From Armatimonadota bacterium (GTDB taxonomy: Bacteria; Armatimonadota; Fimbriimonadia; Fimbriimonadales; Fimbriimonadaceae), in the NCBI GenBank assembly GCA_016223145.1, contig JACRPN010000012.1, forward strand, positions 186,001 to 250,000: DNA of 64,000 bases, given 5' to 3'. The position numbers and the translations under genes were made by a program. The notes beneath the pieces were generated by a model. The model ran no database searches and was not told the origin of the DNA. It saw only the letters and a program-made list of their open reading frames with translations. Shown here piece after piece: positions 19,255 to 27,959 of the stretch (within the stretch, counting starts at the first letter, position 1; each line of letters starts with the position of its first letter).

Positions 19255-19916
19255 AATCTCTGATAAGGCGTATAAGTCCATTAAGTCTTATAGGACTTAT
19301 CTTTCTGGCGGGCTGCCATACCGACATGTGGCGTCAGCCAAAGGCCCTGCCGCAGCAGCCGTTCGACACCAACGTATTTGCCGATGGCCGTGCCGACAGG
19401 CCCAAGGTCGAAGGAACCGTCGCCTGGGGCAAGAACCGCGACGGCGACCCCCGCTACACCGCCTACAAGGACGGCAAGCTGGTCACGACGCTTCCCTCTG
19501 AGCTTGTGATCAATGGCGAGACCCTCAGCACCGCCGATCCTGCGGGTTTGCGCAAGGTGCTCGGACGCGGCAAGGAGCGGTTTGAGATCTTCTGCACGCC
19601 CTGCCATGGTGCGCTCGGCGACGGCAAAGGGATGATCACGCAGCGCGGCCTCGCGGTGCGGCGAACCCCGGCTTCGTATCACACCGACCGGCTGCGCAAG
19701 ATTCCGATCGGCCACTTCTTCGACGTGATCACCAACGGCGCAGGCGTGATGTTCCCCTATGGAGCGCGCATCGACGCTGACGACCGGTGGGCCATCGCCG
19801 CCTACATCCGAGCCCTGCAGAAGAGCCAGAACGCCAAGGCTTCGGACCTGACCCCCGAGCAGATCCAAGCCATCGAATCGGCCAAGACCGACAAAGTCGG
19901 GGAGAACCACGAATGA
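19251..19916 (+). CDS. actE: Alternative complex III subunit ActE, lipoprotein monoheme cytochrome c
   Basis: 221-residue periplasmic cytochrome anchored by lipid. I place the start at a TTG (19251) because GGAGGT sits about 7 bases upstream, it overlaps the actD stop as TTGA, and it gives a perfect lipoprotein signal (SPLSLIGLIFLAGC). One heme site is visible: CTPCH, followed by GALGDGKGMITQRGL and a distal Met region (GAGVMFPYG). ActE is the likely electron exit toward the oxidase. Odd point: the signal-peptide codons (19262-19300) are built from CTTATAGGACTTAT-like repeats, the same words that fill the gap after coxD. The start codon is a rare type but well supported. Confidence 0.9.
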   Translation: MKSLIRRISPLSLIGLIFLAGCHTDMWRQPKALPQQPFDTNVFADGRADRPKVEGTVAWGKNRDGDPRYTAYKDGKLVTTLPSELVINGETLSTADPAGLRKVLGRGKERFEIFCTPCHGALGDGKGMITQRGLAVRRTPASYHTDRLRKIPIGHFFDVITNGAGVMFPYGARIDADDRWAIAAYIRALQKSQNAKASDLTPEQIQAIESAKTDKVGENHE

Positions 19917-21091
19917 GCATCGAATCCGCTGCCCCGACAGGCCTCCGCAAGTACGCCATGGCGGCGTTCCTCGCCGCCGTGCTTCTTGTGATCGGGGCCG
20001 TCGCCATGATGTCGTCCGACAAGACGGCCATCCAGTCCTACCTCATGGGCTGGCTTTTCTGGATGCTCCTGGCGCTCGGATGCCTGGGACTTACCCTTTT
20101 GCATCACACGATCCGGCCGACCTGGAGCCTTAGCACCATGCGGCTCTATGAAGCCGGTGGAAGCTGGGTGTCGTTCGTCTTGCTCTTCCTCGCCGGTTTG
20201 CCCATCTTCACCAACCTCTCGGCGCTCTACAAGTGGACCAACCACGAGGTGATGCACGAGTCCAAGATGCTGCAGTACAAGACGTGGTACCTGAACGAGT
20301 CCTCGTTCACGATCCGGCAGGTGGTCTATCTACTGCTCTGGGCAGGCATCGCATTCTGGATGAGGAGATCCTCGCTCGAACAGGACAAGACGCTGAACGA
20401 TCGTGCCGCCGCGTTTCGCTCGTCGGCCTCGGCGGTGATACTGCCGGTTTACGTGATCAGCCTCACGATGGCGGTCACGGACTGGATCATGTCGCTCGAC
20501 CTGAAGTGGTTCTCATCCATCTTCGGCGCGTGGCTAATGGTGGGCGCGGTTCTGACCACGATCGCCCTGACCAACCTCATTGTGCTGCGCAACTCGGGCA
20601 GCGAGCCGTACAAAGCGATCATCAACAGGGGGCTGACCAAGGACCTTGGCAACATGATGTTCGTGTTCACGCTGCTCTGGGCCTACACGTCGGTCTCGCA
20701 GTTCATCATTATCTGGCAGGGCAACCTCAGCGAGTTCATCAGCTTCTTCGTCATCCGCTCCCAAGGCGGGTGGGACAAGCTCGCGCTGGTTCTCATCGTC
20801 GGCCAATTCCTGATCCCATTCATCCTGCTGATGTCGCCGAAGCTCAAGGCCACCCCCAGGCTGCTGATGGGGATGTGCGTGTGGGTGCTGGCGATGCGGC
20901 TGATCGACTTCTTCTGGATCGTGGCGCCGTTCATGCGCACGGGCAACGTCGAGGTGCACCTGCTGCCCGACCTGCTCTGCTTTGCCGCCATGGGCGCCGT
21001 TTGGGCGTTCGCCTTTTTGAGCCAACTGGGCCAGGGCGCGCTGATTCCGATCCACGACAAGCGGCTTCAGGAGGCGTACCACCATGCATAG
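19913..21091 (+). CDS. actF: Alternative complex III subunit ActF, NrfD-like
   Basis: 392 residues, about ten membrane segments, the second NrfD-family membrane subunit of ACIII. Family features: FLAGLPIFTNLSALYKW, WYLNESSFTIRQVVYLLLW, LTMAVTDWIMSLDLKWFSS, LWAYTSVSQFIIIWQGN. Start and actE stop overlap as ATGA, so translation is coupled. Its own stop overlaps the start of the next small gene by 8 bases. Confidence 0.93.
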   Translation: MSIESAAPTGLRKYAMAAFLAAVLLVIGAVAMMSSDKTAIQSYLMGWLFWMLLALGCLGLTLLHHTIRPTWSLSTMRLYEAGGSWVSFVLLFLAGLPIFTNLSALYKWTNHEVMHESKMLQYKTWYLNESSFTIRQVVYLLLWAGIAFWMRRSSLEQDKTLNDRAAAFRSSASAVILPVYVISLTMAVTDWIMSLDLKWFSSIFGAWLMVGAVLTTIALTNLIVLRNSGSEPYKAIINRGLTKDLGNMMFVFTLLWAYTSVSQFIIIWQGNLSEFISFFVIRSQGGWDKLALVLIVGQFLIPFILLMSPKLKATPRLLMGMCVWVLAMRLIDFFWIVAPFMRTGNVEVHLLPDLLCFAAMGAVWAFAFLSQLGQGALIPIHDKRLQEAYHHA

Positions 21092-21512
21092 TGCCGACCA
21101 AAATGCGATCAACGAAGCCACGCGCCCCGAGGACCGCTACGACACGCGGGACATGAAGATGTCCCACATCCTCAAGCCCGTGGGGATATTCTTCGTGTTC
21201 ACCGTTATCTGCATCGTGGCGATAATCGCGCTCTACAATTACGGGATTCCGTTTTCCTTCCCGGGCGGCATAACCCGAGCCCGAACAGAGGCGCCGATCC
21301 TGCCGGGTGGCGTCAACCCGCTGGTGCAGACCAACCATACGGCGACCAAGGACATTGTCGACCTTAAGGGCCGGGAGCACCAGGAACTCAACAGTGCCGG
21401 GGTCGTGGACCCCCGAAAGGGAACGTATCGCATCCCCATCGAGGAAGCCATGGATCAGGTGGCAAACGAGGGTATCAAGCCCGCAACGACGGAGGCGCCC
21501 CATGCGAACTAA
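21084..21512 (+). CDS. Small single-span membrane protein in the ACIII-caa3 operon
   Basis: 142 residues. A short polar N-terminus is followed by one transmembrane helix (about 35-55, IFFVFTVICIVAIIALYNYG) and a roughly 85-residue exported tail without cysteines (LNSAGVVDPRKGTYRIPIEEAMDQV). The tail motif of a proline/basic turn leading to IP(I)EEAM resembles small proteins found between act and cox genes in other genomes, but I cannot name a family. Eight-base overlap with actF and an 11-base overlap with sco make it an integral operon member. It may be an ACIII accessory subunit (an ActG-like position) or a linker to the oxidase; this is inference. Confidence 0.8.
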   Translation: MHSADQNAINEATRPEDRYDTRDMKMSHILKPVGIFFVFTVICIVAIIALYNYGIPFSFPGGITRARTEAPILPGGVNPLVQTNHTATKDIVDLKGREHQELNSAGVVDPRKGTYRIPIEEAMDQVANEGIKPATTEAPHAN

Positions 21513-22434
21513 TGTCCCCCTTCGCCCTTCGCCCTTCGGTCTTCGCATTTCGCGACTTCCTTATTGCGCAGCGCGCATCGCCCATCGCTTCTTGATGGCA
21601 TCCGTGCTGGCAATCAGCGCTTTCGCAACGGCGCAGGATACGGTCAAGACCCCGTTCGACGACAAGATCGGCATCACCCAGAAGCTGGGGTCGAGCTTGC
21701 CGCTGGGTCTCAAGTTCAAGGACGAAACCGGCGCGACGGTCAGGCTTGGCGATTACTTCAAGGATCGGCCGGTGGTGATCGTCCCGGTGTTCTACGAGTG
21801 CAAGAGCGCTTGTCTGATGACCCGCGACGGCGTGGTCCAAGTGCTCGGACAGCAGAAGAAGGAGCGCATTGGACGCGATTTCGACGTGCTGGTGTTCAGC
21901 TTCAAGTCGGACGAGACCACCAAGATGGCCGCCGACGCCAAGAAGTACTGGATGGAGCACACCCGCTATGGGGAGAACGCCGAAGGCTGGCACTTCTTGA
22001 CGGGCGACGAGGCTTCGATTCAGTCGCTGACCTCGGCGATCGGCTTCCGGTTCCACAAGGTGCCCGAGATGGACACTATCGTCCACCCGACATGCATCGT
22101 GTTCGCCACGCCCGACGGCAGGGTTTCCTACTATCAGGAGGGAGCGAATTACGCCGCGCTGGAGTTCCAGACGGCGGTCGAAGAAGCCAAGCGGAACCAG
22201 GTGGGCACCAAGAGCCCGACAATTCGCTTCCCAGCCTGTTATGCCTATGACCCCACGACCGGCAAATACCGCGTGGCGGTCGAGAACATCTTGCTGTGGT
22301 CCGGTTTGGCGACGGTCGCCATCGTCGCCGGCTCGATCATCCACATGTCGCTGAAATATAGGCGCACCCCGCTGAAACCCGGCGACGCGCCAGACCAGGG
22401 AGGAACGGACGCCAATCCGTCCGAGGGCCACTGA
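21502..22434 (+). CDS. sco: SCO1/SenC-family copper chaperone with C-terminal membrane anchor
   Basis: Delivers copper to the CuA centre of CoxB. 310 residues from ATG 21502, supported by GGAGG 6 bases upstream and by overlap with the preceding stop. The thioredoxin-like SCO domain carries the copper-binding CxxxC (ECKSACLMTRDG) and the distal His (DTIVHPTCIVF). A transmembrane helix lies near the C-terminus (ILLWSGLATVAIVAGSIIHM), unusual because most SCO proteins are anchored at the N-terminus only. Odd point: codons 4-30 are encoded by CGCCCTTCG-type microrepeat sequence like that found in gaps; an alternative ATG at 21595 would skip this but has no Shine-Dalgarno sequence. Confidence 0.9.
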   Translation: MRTNVPLRPSPFGLRISRLPYCAARIAHRFLMASVLAISAFATAQDTVKTPFDDKIGITQKLGSSLPLGLKFKDETGATVRLGDYFKDRPVVIVPVFYECKSACLMTRDGVVQVLGQQKKERIGRDFDVLVFSFKSDETTKMAADAKKYWMEHTRYGENAEGWHFLTGDEASIQSLTSAIGFRFHKVPEMDTIVHPTCIVFATPDGRVSYYQEGANYAALEFQTAVEEAKRNQVGTKSPTIRFPACYAYDPTTGKYRVAVENILLWSGLATVAIVAGSIIHMSLKYRRTPLKPGDAPDQGGTDANPSEGH

Positions 22435-23453
22435 TGCCAGGATCGCTTCTCGCTCAATTCAATATGCCTCTGATGCCGGAACAGGCGTCCGAGTTCGCCA
22501 AGCCGTATGACAGCATTTTCTTTGCCACGACGGCCCTGACGGTGTTCTTCATCGTGGTCGTGGTGATCATGATCACGGTGTTCGTGATCCGCTACCGGCA
22601 TGGCGTCAAGGCGGACCGTTCGAACGCGCCGACTTCGCACATGCTCCTCGAGATCACCTGGACCGCGGTGCCGTTCATCTTGGCGATGGGCATGTTCTTC
22701 TGGTCGTCGTACTTGTTCGTCCAGCAGCGCATCCCGCCGAAGGACGCCCAAGAGATCTACGTGATCGGCAAGCAGTGGATGTGGCACATCCAGCACCCAA
22801 ACGGCATCCGGGAGAACAACGAACTGCACGTTCCGGTGGGTAAGGACATCAAGCTCGTCATGATTGCCCAAGATGTCATTCACAGCTTCTACATTCCGGC
22901 GTTCCGGATGAAGCAAGACGTGGTGCCAGGCCGCTATACGATGCAATGGTTCAAGGCGACGAAGCCAGGCAAGTATCCGATCTTCTGTGCGGAGTATTGC
23001 GGGACGCAGCACTCGGAAATGGGCGGCTACGTGTACGTGATGTCGCAGGCCGACTTTGACAAGTGGCAGGCCAACGGCGGCGAGAAGGTCAAGGAGACGG
23101 ATTTGACTCCTGTGGCCCAAGGCAAAGCGCTGTTCGAACGCTACCGTTGCGCCACCTGCCACGTCGATGCCGACACCGAACGCGGCCCGACGCTTTTTGG
23201 CCTGGTTGGCAAAACACGCGACTTTACGGACGGCTCGAAGAAGGTCGCAGACCGCGAGTACGTGCGAGAGTCGATTGTCAGCCCGGAAAAACACCTCGTG
23301 AAGGGCTACGACAACACGATGGCGACCTACAAGGACGACATCACCGAGGATCAGCTTCTGTATCTCTATGAGTACATCCGCACCTTGGGCGGACCCTCCA
23401 GGAAGCCGGCATCAGCGCCTGCAGCCACGAACCAGACAGGAACCACACGATGA
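22434..23453 (+). CDS. coxB: Cytochrome c oxidase subunit II fused to cytochrome c (caa3 type)
   Basis: 339 residues. Two transmembrane helices (about 27-50 and 74-95) precede the cupredoxin domain with the CuA site [12 protein letters not shown] (C-x3-C-x3-H-x2-M) and the aromatic [10 protein letters not shown] patch. A C-terminal cytochrome c domain (from about residue 222) has a single CATCH heme site and a candidate Met ligand ([13 protein letters not shown]). This makes the enzyme a caa3 oxidase, able to take electrons directly from ACIII. The ATG overlaps the sco TGA. Confidence 0.95.
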   Translation: MPGSLLAQFNMPLMPEQASEFAKPYDSIFFATTALTVFFIVVVVIMITVFVIRYRHGVKADRSNAPTSHMLLEITWTAVPFILAMGMFFWSSYLFVQQRIPPKDAQEIYVIGKQWMWHIQHPNGIRENNELHVPVGKDIKLVMIAQDVIHSFYIPAFRMKQDVVPGRYTMQWFKATKPGKYPIFCAEYCGTQHSEMGGYVYVMSQADFDKWQANGGEKVKETDLTPVAQGKALFERYRCATCHVDADTERGPTLFGLVGKTRDFTDGSKKVADREYVRESIVSPEKHLVKGYDNTMATYKDDITEDQLLYLYEYIRTLGGPSRKPASAPAATNQTGTTR

Positions 23454-25150
23454 GAGCGAGTACCGTCAAGAACCCTGCAGCCGAAGCGCCCAAGCCGGAA
23501 TCGAACTACCTGAACAACGGGCACACGATCGCTTCGTGGCTCCTAACCAAGGACCACAAGCGAATCGCGATCCTGTATCTGATCTCGGTCACGATCTTCT
23601 TCGCCGTCGGCAGCTTCCTCGCGGGCCTGATCCGTGCCGAACTGATCCTGCCGCGCGGCGTGATGCTGGAGAACGAGACCTACAACAAGATATTCACGCT
23701 GCACGGCGTGGTGATGATCTTCTTCTTCCTCATCCCGTCGATCCCGGCGACCTTGGGCAACTTTCTGATTCCGATGATGATCGGGGCAAAGGACCTTGCC
23801 TTTCCACGCCTGAACCTGCTGTCTTGGTACCTCTACATCATCGCCGGCCTTATCGCCATCGTCGCGATTGCGATGGGCGGCGTGGACACGGGCTGGACCT
23901 TCTATGCCCCCTATGCGAGCATGTATTCGAACTCCCAGGTGTCGCTGACCATCGGCGCGGCGTTCCTGGCGGGCTTCAGTTCGATCTTTACCGGCATCAA
24001 CTTCATCGTCACCATCCACAAGATGCGCGCGCCGGGCATGACCTGGTTCCGGCTCCCGCTCTATGTGTGGGGCCACTATTCGACCAGCATCATCATCATC
24101 CTTGGGACCCCGGTCGTCGCGATCACCCTGCTGATGCTCCTGGCAGAAAGGACGCTGCATCTTGGGTTCTTTAGCCCTGAGCTCGGCGGCGACCCGGTGC
24201 TCTTCCAGCACCTGTTCTGGTTCTATTCGCACCCCGCGGTCTACATCATGATTCTGCCCGGCATGGGCGTCATCAGCGAGATCATCACATGCTTTAGCCG
24301 TCGGCGGATCTTTGGCTATGAGTTCGTGGCGTTCTCGTCGCTGGCGATTGCGGGCCTCGGCTTCTTGGTTTGGGGCCACCACCTTTATGTCAGCGGCCAG
24401 TCGATGTATCAGGGCATGGTGTTCTCGATCATCACCTTCCTGGTGGCGATCCCCTCCGCCGTCAAGGTGTTCAACTGGTCCACCACGATCTTCAAGGGCT
24501 CGGTCCGACTTCAGACGCCGATGGCCTACGCGCTCGGCTTCATGGGGCTGTTCCTGGTGGGCGGTCTCACGGGGCTCTACCTGTCTTCGATGGCGACCGA
24601 CATCCACCTCACCGACACCTACTTCGTGGTCGCGCACTTCCACTTCGTGATGGTCGGCGGAGCGGTGATGGCGATGCTCGGCGGCGTGCACTTCTGGTGG
24701 CCGAAGATGACCGGCAAGATGTACAACGAGCACCTTGGCAAGCTCTCGGCGGCGATCACGTTCGTCGGGTTCAACCTGACGTTCCTGCCGCAGTTCGCTA
24801 TGGGCTACCTGGGCATGCCGAGGCGCTACCACTACTACTACCTGTGGCCGGACTTCCAGATCTATCACATCCTCTCGACTGCCGGCGCATTTGTGCTGGC
24901 GATCGGATATGCCATGCCGGCTTTCTATTTGCTCTGGTCGCTGAAGCACGGCAAGGACGCCGGTCCGAACCCCTGGGGCGCGAAAGGCCTTGAGTGGACC
25001 ACACCGTCGCCCCCGCCGACTGAGAACTTTACGACGATCCCGATCGTGACCGAAGAGGCCTACAACTACGACCCTGAACTCGCCGAGCGGGAAGAGACCC
25101 TGGCAGACATGCTTGAGCACGACTACTCGCCGGAAGGAGCCGGAAACTAA
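23450..25150 (+). CDS. coxA: Cytochrome c oxidase subunit I, A2-type (YS motif)
   Basis: Catalytic heme-copper subunit, 566 residues, twelve expected helices. Ligands: [13 protein letters not shown] (low-spin heme), the CuB/Tyr helix [16 protein letters not shown] (Y259-S260-H261-P-A-V-Y265), GHHLYVSG, and [10 protein letters not shown] (both hemes). The position of the D-channel glutamate in HPEVY enzymes is alanine here, and Tyr-Ser precedes the histidine. This is the signature of A2-type oxidases such as the Rhodothermus and Thermus caa3 enzymes. K-channel residues near [16 protein letters not shown] appear present. It overlaps coxB as ATGA. Confidence 0.95.
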   Translation: MRASTVKNPAAEAPKPESNYLNNGHTIASWLLTKDHKRIAILYLISVTIFFAVGSFLAGLIRAELILPRGVMLENETYNKIFTLHGVVMIFFFLIPSIPATLGNFLIPMMIGAKDLAFPRLNLLSWYLYIIAGLIAIVAIAMGGVDTGWTFYAPYASMYSNSQVSLTIGAAFLAGFSSIFTGINFIVTIHKMRAPGMTWFRLPLYVWGHYSTSIIIILGTPVVAITLLMLLAERTLHLGFFSPELGGDPVLFQHLFWFYSHPAVYIMILPGMGVISEIITCFSRRRIFGYEFVAFSSLAIAGLGFLVWGHHLYVSGQSMYQGMVFSIITFLVAIPSAVKVFNWSTTIFKGSVRLQTPMAYALGFMGLFLVGGLTGLYLSSMATDIHLTDTYFVVAHFHFVMVGGAVMAMLGGVHFWWPKMTGKMYNEHLGKLSAAITFVGFNLTFLPQFAMGYLGMPRRYHYYYLWPDFQIYHILSTAGAFVLAIGYAMPAFYLLWSLKHGKDAGPNPWGAKGLEWTTPSPPPTENFTTIPIVTEEAYNYDPELAEREETLADMLEHDYSPEGAGN

Positions 25151-25860
25151 TGTCGACGACCATGGCAAATTCGGACCACGGGCATGCCGATGGCGTGTTC
25201 CACCAGTACGAGAACATCGACCAGCAGAACGAGAGCTACATCGTTGGGATGTGGACGTTCCTCGTCACCGAGGTCATGTTCTTCGGGCCGCTGTTCTTCA
25301 CGTACATCCTGTACCGCTGGCAGTACCAGGAGTACTTCTGGCGTACGCACCAACTGCTCGACATCAAGCTGGGCGGCATCAACACGATGATCCTCCTTGC
25401 GAGTTCGTTCTCCATGGCGATGGGCGTGCACTACGCACAGAAGAAAGACACCAAGAGACAGCTCGGCATGATGGGATTCACCGTTCTGTGCGGTGCGGCT
25501 TTTCTTGCCATAAAGCTGGCGCTTGAATGGGCGCCGAAGTTTCAGCACCACATGATCCCGGGCCCGCAGTTCACCTGGCCGCCGCACGATGGATACGACC
25601 AGAGCATCTTGGCGCTGCTGCACGACGTGCCTCGCGGCGCGGCGGAGATGTACTTCAGCATCTATTTCGGCATCACGGGCCTGCACGGCATCCACGTCGT
25701 CGTGGGCATGCTCTGCATCGCCATCATCATGTTCATGAAGGTGCGCAAGTTCCCGCAGGTCGAGAGCTACATCCCGACTGAAATGGTGGGACTCTATTGG
25801 CACTTCGTCGACTTGGTCTGGATATTCCTGTACCCACTGTTCTATCTGATGCCGCGCTAG
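25150..25860 (+). CDS. coxC: Cytochrome c oxidase subunit III
   Basis: 236 residues, five visible transmembrane segments. Subunit III features: GMWTFLVTEVMFFGPLFFTY, GGINTMILLASSFSMAMG, FSIYFGITGLHGIHVVVGM, and the C-terminal YWHFVDLVWIFLYPLFYL. It stabilises subunit I and proton uptake. The ATG overlaps the coxA TAA by one base (TAATG); a second in-frame ATG five codons in is possible. Confidence 0.94.
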   Translation: MSTTMANSDHGHADGVFHQYENIDQQNESYIVGMWTFLVTEVMFFGPLFFTYILYRWQYQEYFWRTHQLLDIKLGGINTMILLASSFSMAMGVHYAQKKDTKRQLGMMGFTVLCGAAFLAIKLALEWAPKFQHHMIPGPQFTWPPHDGYDQSILALLHDVPRGAAEMYFSIYFGITGLHGIHVVVGMLCIAIIMFMKVRKFPQVESYIPTEMVGLYWHFVDLVWIFLYPLFYLMPR

Positions 25861-25865
25861 TTTTT

Positions 25866-25990
25866 GGATGACGAATGAGGAATGAGGAATGAACGATCGA
25901 AGGGAGAAGGACGAAGAGCGAAGCAATGCGCTATCGTCAGTCGCCCTTCGCTCCTCGCCCTTCGCACCGTTCCCAATGCCTAACGCCTCA
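25866..25990. repeat. Microrepeats between coxC and coxD
   Basis: 152-base gap with GAATGAGGAATGAGGAATGA-like words, then TCGCCCTTCGC and CCTAACGCCTCAATGCC units. No gene and no terminator are visible, so coxD is probably still co-transcribed. Confidence 0.55.
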
Positions 25991-26012
25991 ATGCCCTAAC
26001 CCCTGAACCACC

Positions 26013-26465
26013 ATGAGCCACGACACCCACGCCGCCACTTGCCCTCCGGGCCAAGAGTCCACCCACCACGTCACCTCGCCGGCGACGTTCGTGAAGGTGT
26101 TCGCATTGCTATTCGTGCTGATGTGCCTGACGATCGGCGCGGCGATCTATGCCCACGAAGCTCACATCGACGCACCATGGTTCACCTGGGCGATGAACAT
26201 CGTCGCCATGGCGATCGCTTGCATAAAGGCCACCTATGTCGTGCTGTACTTCATGGGTGTGAAGTACGCCACGCAGCTTTCGAAGGTCTTTGCGCTGGGG
26301 GGGTTCGTGTGGGTGACGTTGCTGCTCATCATGTTCTGCGACTACGGCACAAGGCACGACGAAACGTCTCCGGGCTGGACCACCGAGAACAAGAGCTATC
26401 AGTCCAACGTGAACCTGCCGGAGCTCGGGAAAGAGGCGCCTCGGCAGTACTGGGGCGCGCGATAG
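26013..26465 (+). CDS. coxD: Cytochrome c oxidase subunit IV, prokaryotic type
   Basis: 150 residues with three hydrophobic helices (about 27-48, 58-79 and 91-111) and a His-rich N-terminus (MSHDTHAATC). The pattern FVKVFALLFVLMCLTIGAAIY then AIACIKATYVVLYFMGVKY is that of the prokaryotic COX4 family. An extended C-terminal tail of about 35 polar residues follows. Last gene of the respiratory operon, although 152 bases separate it from coxC. Confidence 0.88.
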   Translation: MSHDTHAATCPPGQESTHHVTSPATFVKVFALLFVLMCLTIGAAIYAHEAHIDAPWFTWAMNIVAMAIACIKATYVVLYFMGVKYATQLSKVFALGGFVWVTLLLIMFCDYGTRHDETSPGWTTENKSYQSNVNLPELGKEAPRQYWGAR

Positions 26466-26551
26466 GCCAGAGGTAGGACTTATACGACCTATAGGACCTA
26501 TAAGTCGTATAGGTCCTATAGGTCCTTTAGGCCGTGTGGGTCCTATAGGCC
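26466..26551. repeat. Palindromic CCTATAGG/ACTTATA microrepeats between convergent genes
   Basis: About 80 bases made of ten-base words such as GGTCCTATAG, GACCTATAGG and ACTTATACG in both orientations, so that parts pair with each other. It lies between convergent coxD and DUF1501 and may act as a bidirectional terminator, but it has no T-run. Confidence 0.7.
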
Positions 26552-27955
26552 CTACAGAAGCACCCCGGCCCCACTCCCCACGAACCCTGGGAACACCTTC
26601 TCCGCCTGTCCGAAGCCCATGCGTTTGGAAAGCACCTCGCTCAGCACGCTTCGGTAGTCCGTGGTAACCCTCAGGTCTCCCGGCTGCTCCAGGTCGGCTT
26701 CGCCTAGCCCAGGCCAGACGCCGTGGACCTTGCCGCCATTCACCCCGCCCCCGATTAGGAGCATCACGCTTCCGCGTCCGTGATCCGTGCCGAGCGTACT
26801 GTTCTCATAGGCGCGCCGGCCAAATTCGGTCATCGCGACCACCGTCACGCGGCTCATTTCGGAGCCCAGGTCCGCTGCGAAGGCCGCCAAGGACTGCCCA
26901 AGCTCGGAAAGCAGTCCAGTCAGTAGACCCGACGAGCGGCCCTGGCCGAAGTGGGTGTCCCAACCTCCCTTGTCCAGGCAAGCCACCTCCAGCCCCAACC
27001 GACCCTTGATCAGGAACGCCACCTGCTTCAGAGCGGTCCCAAGGTCTCCCTCGGGATACTGGGCGCCTCCCGACGGCACATATCGGGTGGGGTCGAGCTT
27101 TTCGAGCGCCCCCAGCACCTGCAGCGTCTCGTGCCCAGACTGAGAGATCAGATCGCGATCCCCGGAGTAGAGCTGTGCAAGGCTCTGCCGAAATGCCGCG
27201 GCCTCGCCATCCTTGGGCACCTCGAGACGAAAGGCATCGAGGGATTCCAGAGCCAAGGCGTGCGTGGCGCCCCTTAGAGAATCCGGCATGACGCTCGTGA
27301 GCGCGACGGCCCTGAGGGGAGAGGGGCTCTTAGCGGGAGATGCCTCCAGATACCGGGCAAGCCAACCTCCCGGCGCAATGCCTTTTGCGGTGGCGACGCC
27401 CCGCTCCATGGCGTTCATCGCCTCGAAGTGAGATCGCGTCCGGTCGTCGGACCCGATCGCGTGAACGACGCCCAGCCGCCCCTCACGGAAAAGCGGCAGG
27501 AGCGGTCCCAGCGCGGGGTGGAATCCGAAAAACCCGTCCAGGTCCAGTGTCCGATCGATCTGGGCCGCAGCGCGGTCCTTCGGGGTCGAGAGTCCCAGCG
27601 TGGGCCGCTGTCGGTGATAGCCGTCATCCCCGTACGGAACCACGGCGCTCAGCCCGTCCATGCCGCCGCGCAGGAAGATCACGACCAGCACGTTGCCGCC
27701 CCGGTCTCCAGATGGGCTCATGGCGACCTGGGCAAGGACAGAGCCGCGAGCGGCCCATCCGAGCGCCCCGATGCCGGCGACGGAGATCAACGAGCGCCTG
27801 GAAAGCCCCACAAAGCCGTTGGTTGAACGGCGCGACTCATGGCTCGGCGAGCATCCGCCTGCGACTTGGGCCTCCACCCACCCGTGTCCCGCGCCTCGAG
27901 GCGAGCCGCTCTGTCCGGTCCCGTCGCAACTGCACCAATCCTCTTTCCAGTTCAT
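26552..27955 (-). CDS. DUF1501 (sulfatase-like) exported protein, partner of DUF1800
   Basis: 467 residues from ATG 27955, which has GGAG about 9 bases upstream and sits within the end of the DUF1800 gene region (5-base gap). A long cysteine-containing N-terminal region precedes a Tat signal (LSRRSLISVAGIGALGWAA). Family features: VVIFLRGGMDGLSAVVPYGD, the metal-site-like HPALGPLLPLFREGRLGVVHAIGS, SHFEAMNAME, CLDKGGWDTHF, and VVAMTEFGRRAYENSTLGTD followed by HG. DUF1501 proteins belong to the alkaline phosphatase/sulfatase fold; their substrate is not known. A paralogue lies at 54416-55645. Confidence 0.88.
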   Translation of the reverse strand: MNWKEDWCSCDGTGQSGSPRGAGHGWVEAQVAGGCSPSHESRRSTNGFVGLSRRSLISVAGIGALGWAARGSVLAQVAMSPSGDRGGNVLVVIFLRGGMDGLSAVVPYGDDGYHRQRPTLGLSTPKDRAAAQIDRTLDLDGFFGFHPALGPLLPLFREGRLGVVHAIGSDDRTRSHFEAMNAMERGVATAKGIAPGGWLARYLEASPAKSPSPLRAVALTSVMPDSLRGATHALALESLDAFRLEVPKDGEAAAFRQSLAQLYSGDRDLISQSGHETLQVLGALEKLDPTRYVPSGGAQYPEGDLGTALKQVAFLIKGRLGLEVACLDKGGWDTHFGQGRSSGLLTGLLSELGQSLAAFAADLGSEMSRVTVVAMTEFGRRAYENSTLGTDHGRGSVMLLIGGGVNGGKVHGVWPGLGEADLEQPGDLRVTTDYRSVLSEVLSKRMGFGQAEKVFPGFVGSGAGVLL

Positions 27956-27959
27956 AGCA

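Noticed and set aside
23543-25168. 541-codon minus-strand frame
   Set aside because: Exactly antisense to coxA; His/Arg/Asp-rich composition without motifs. coxA is beyond doubt.
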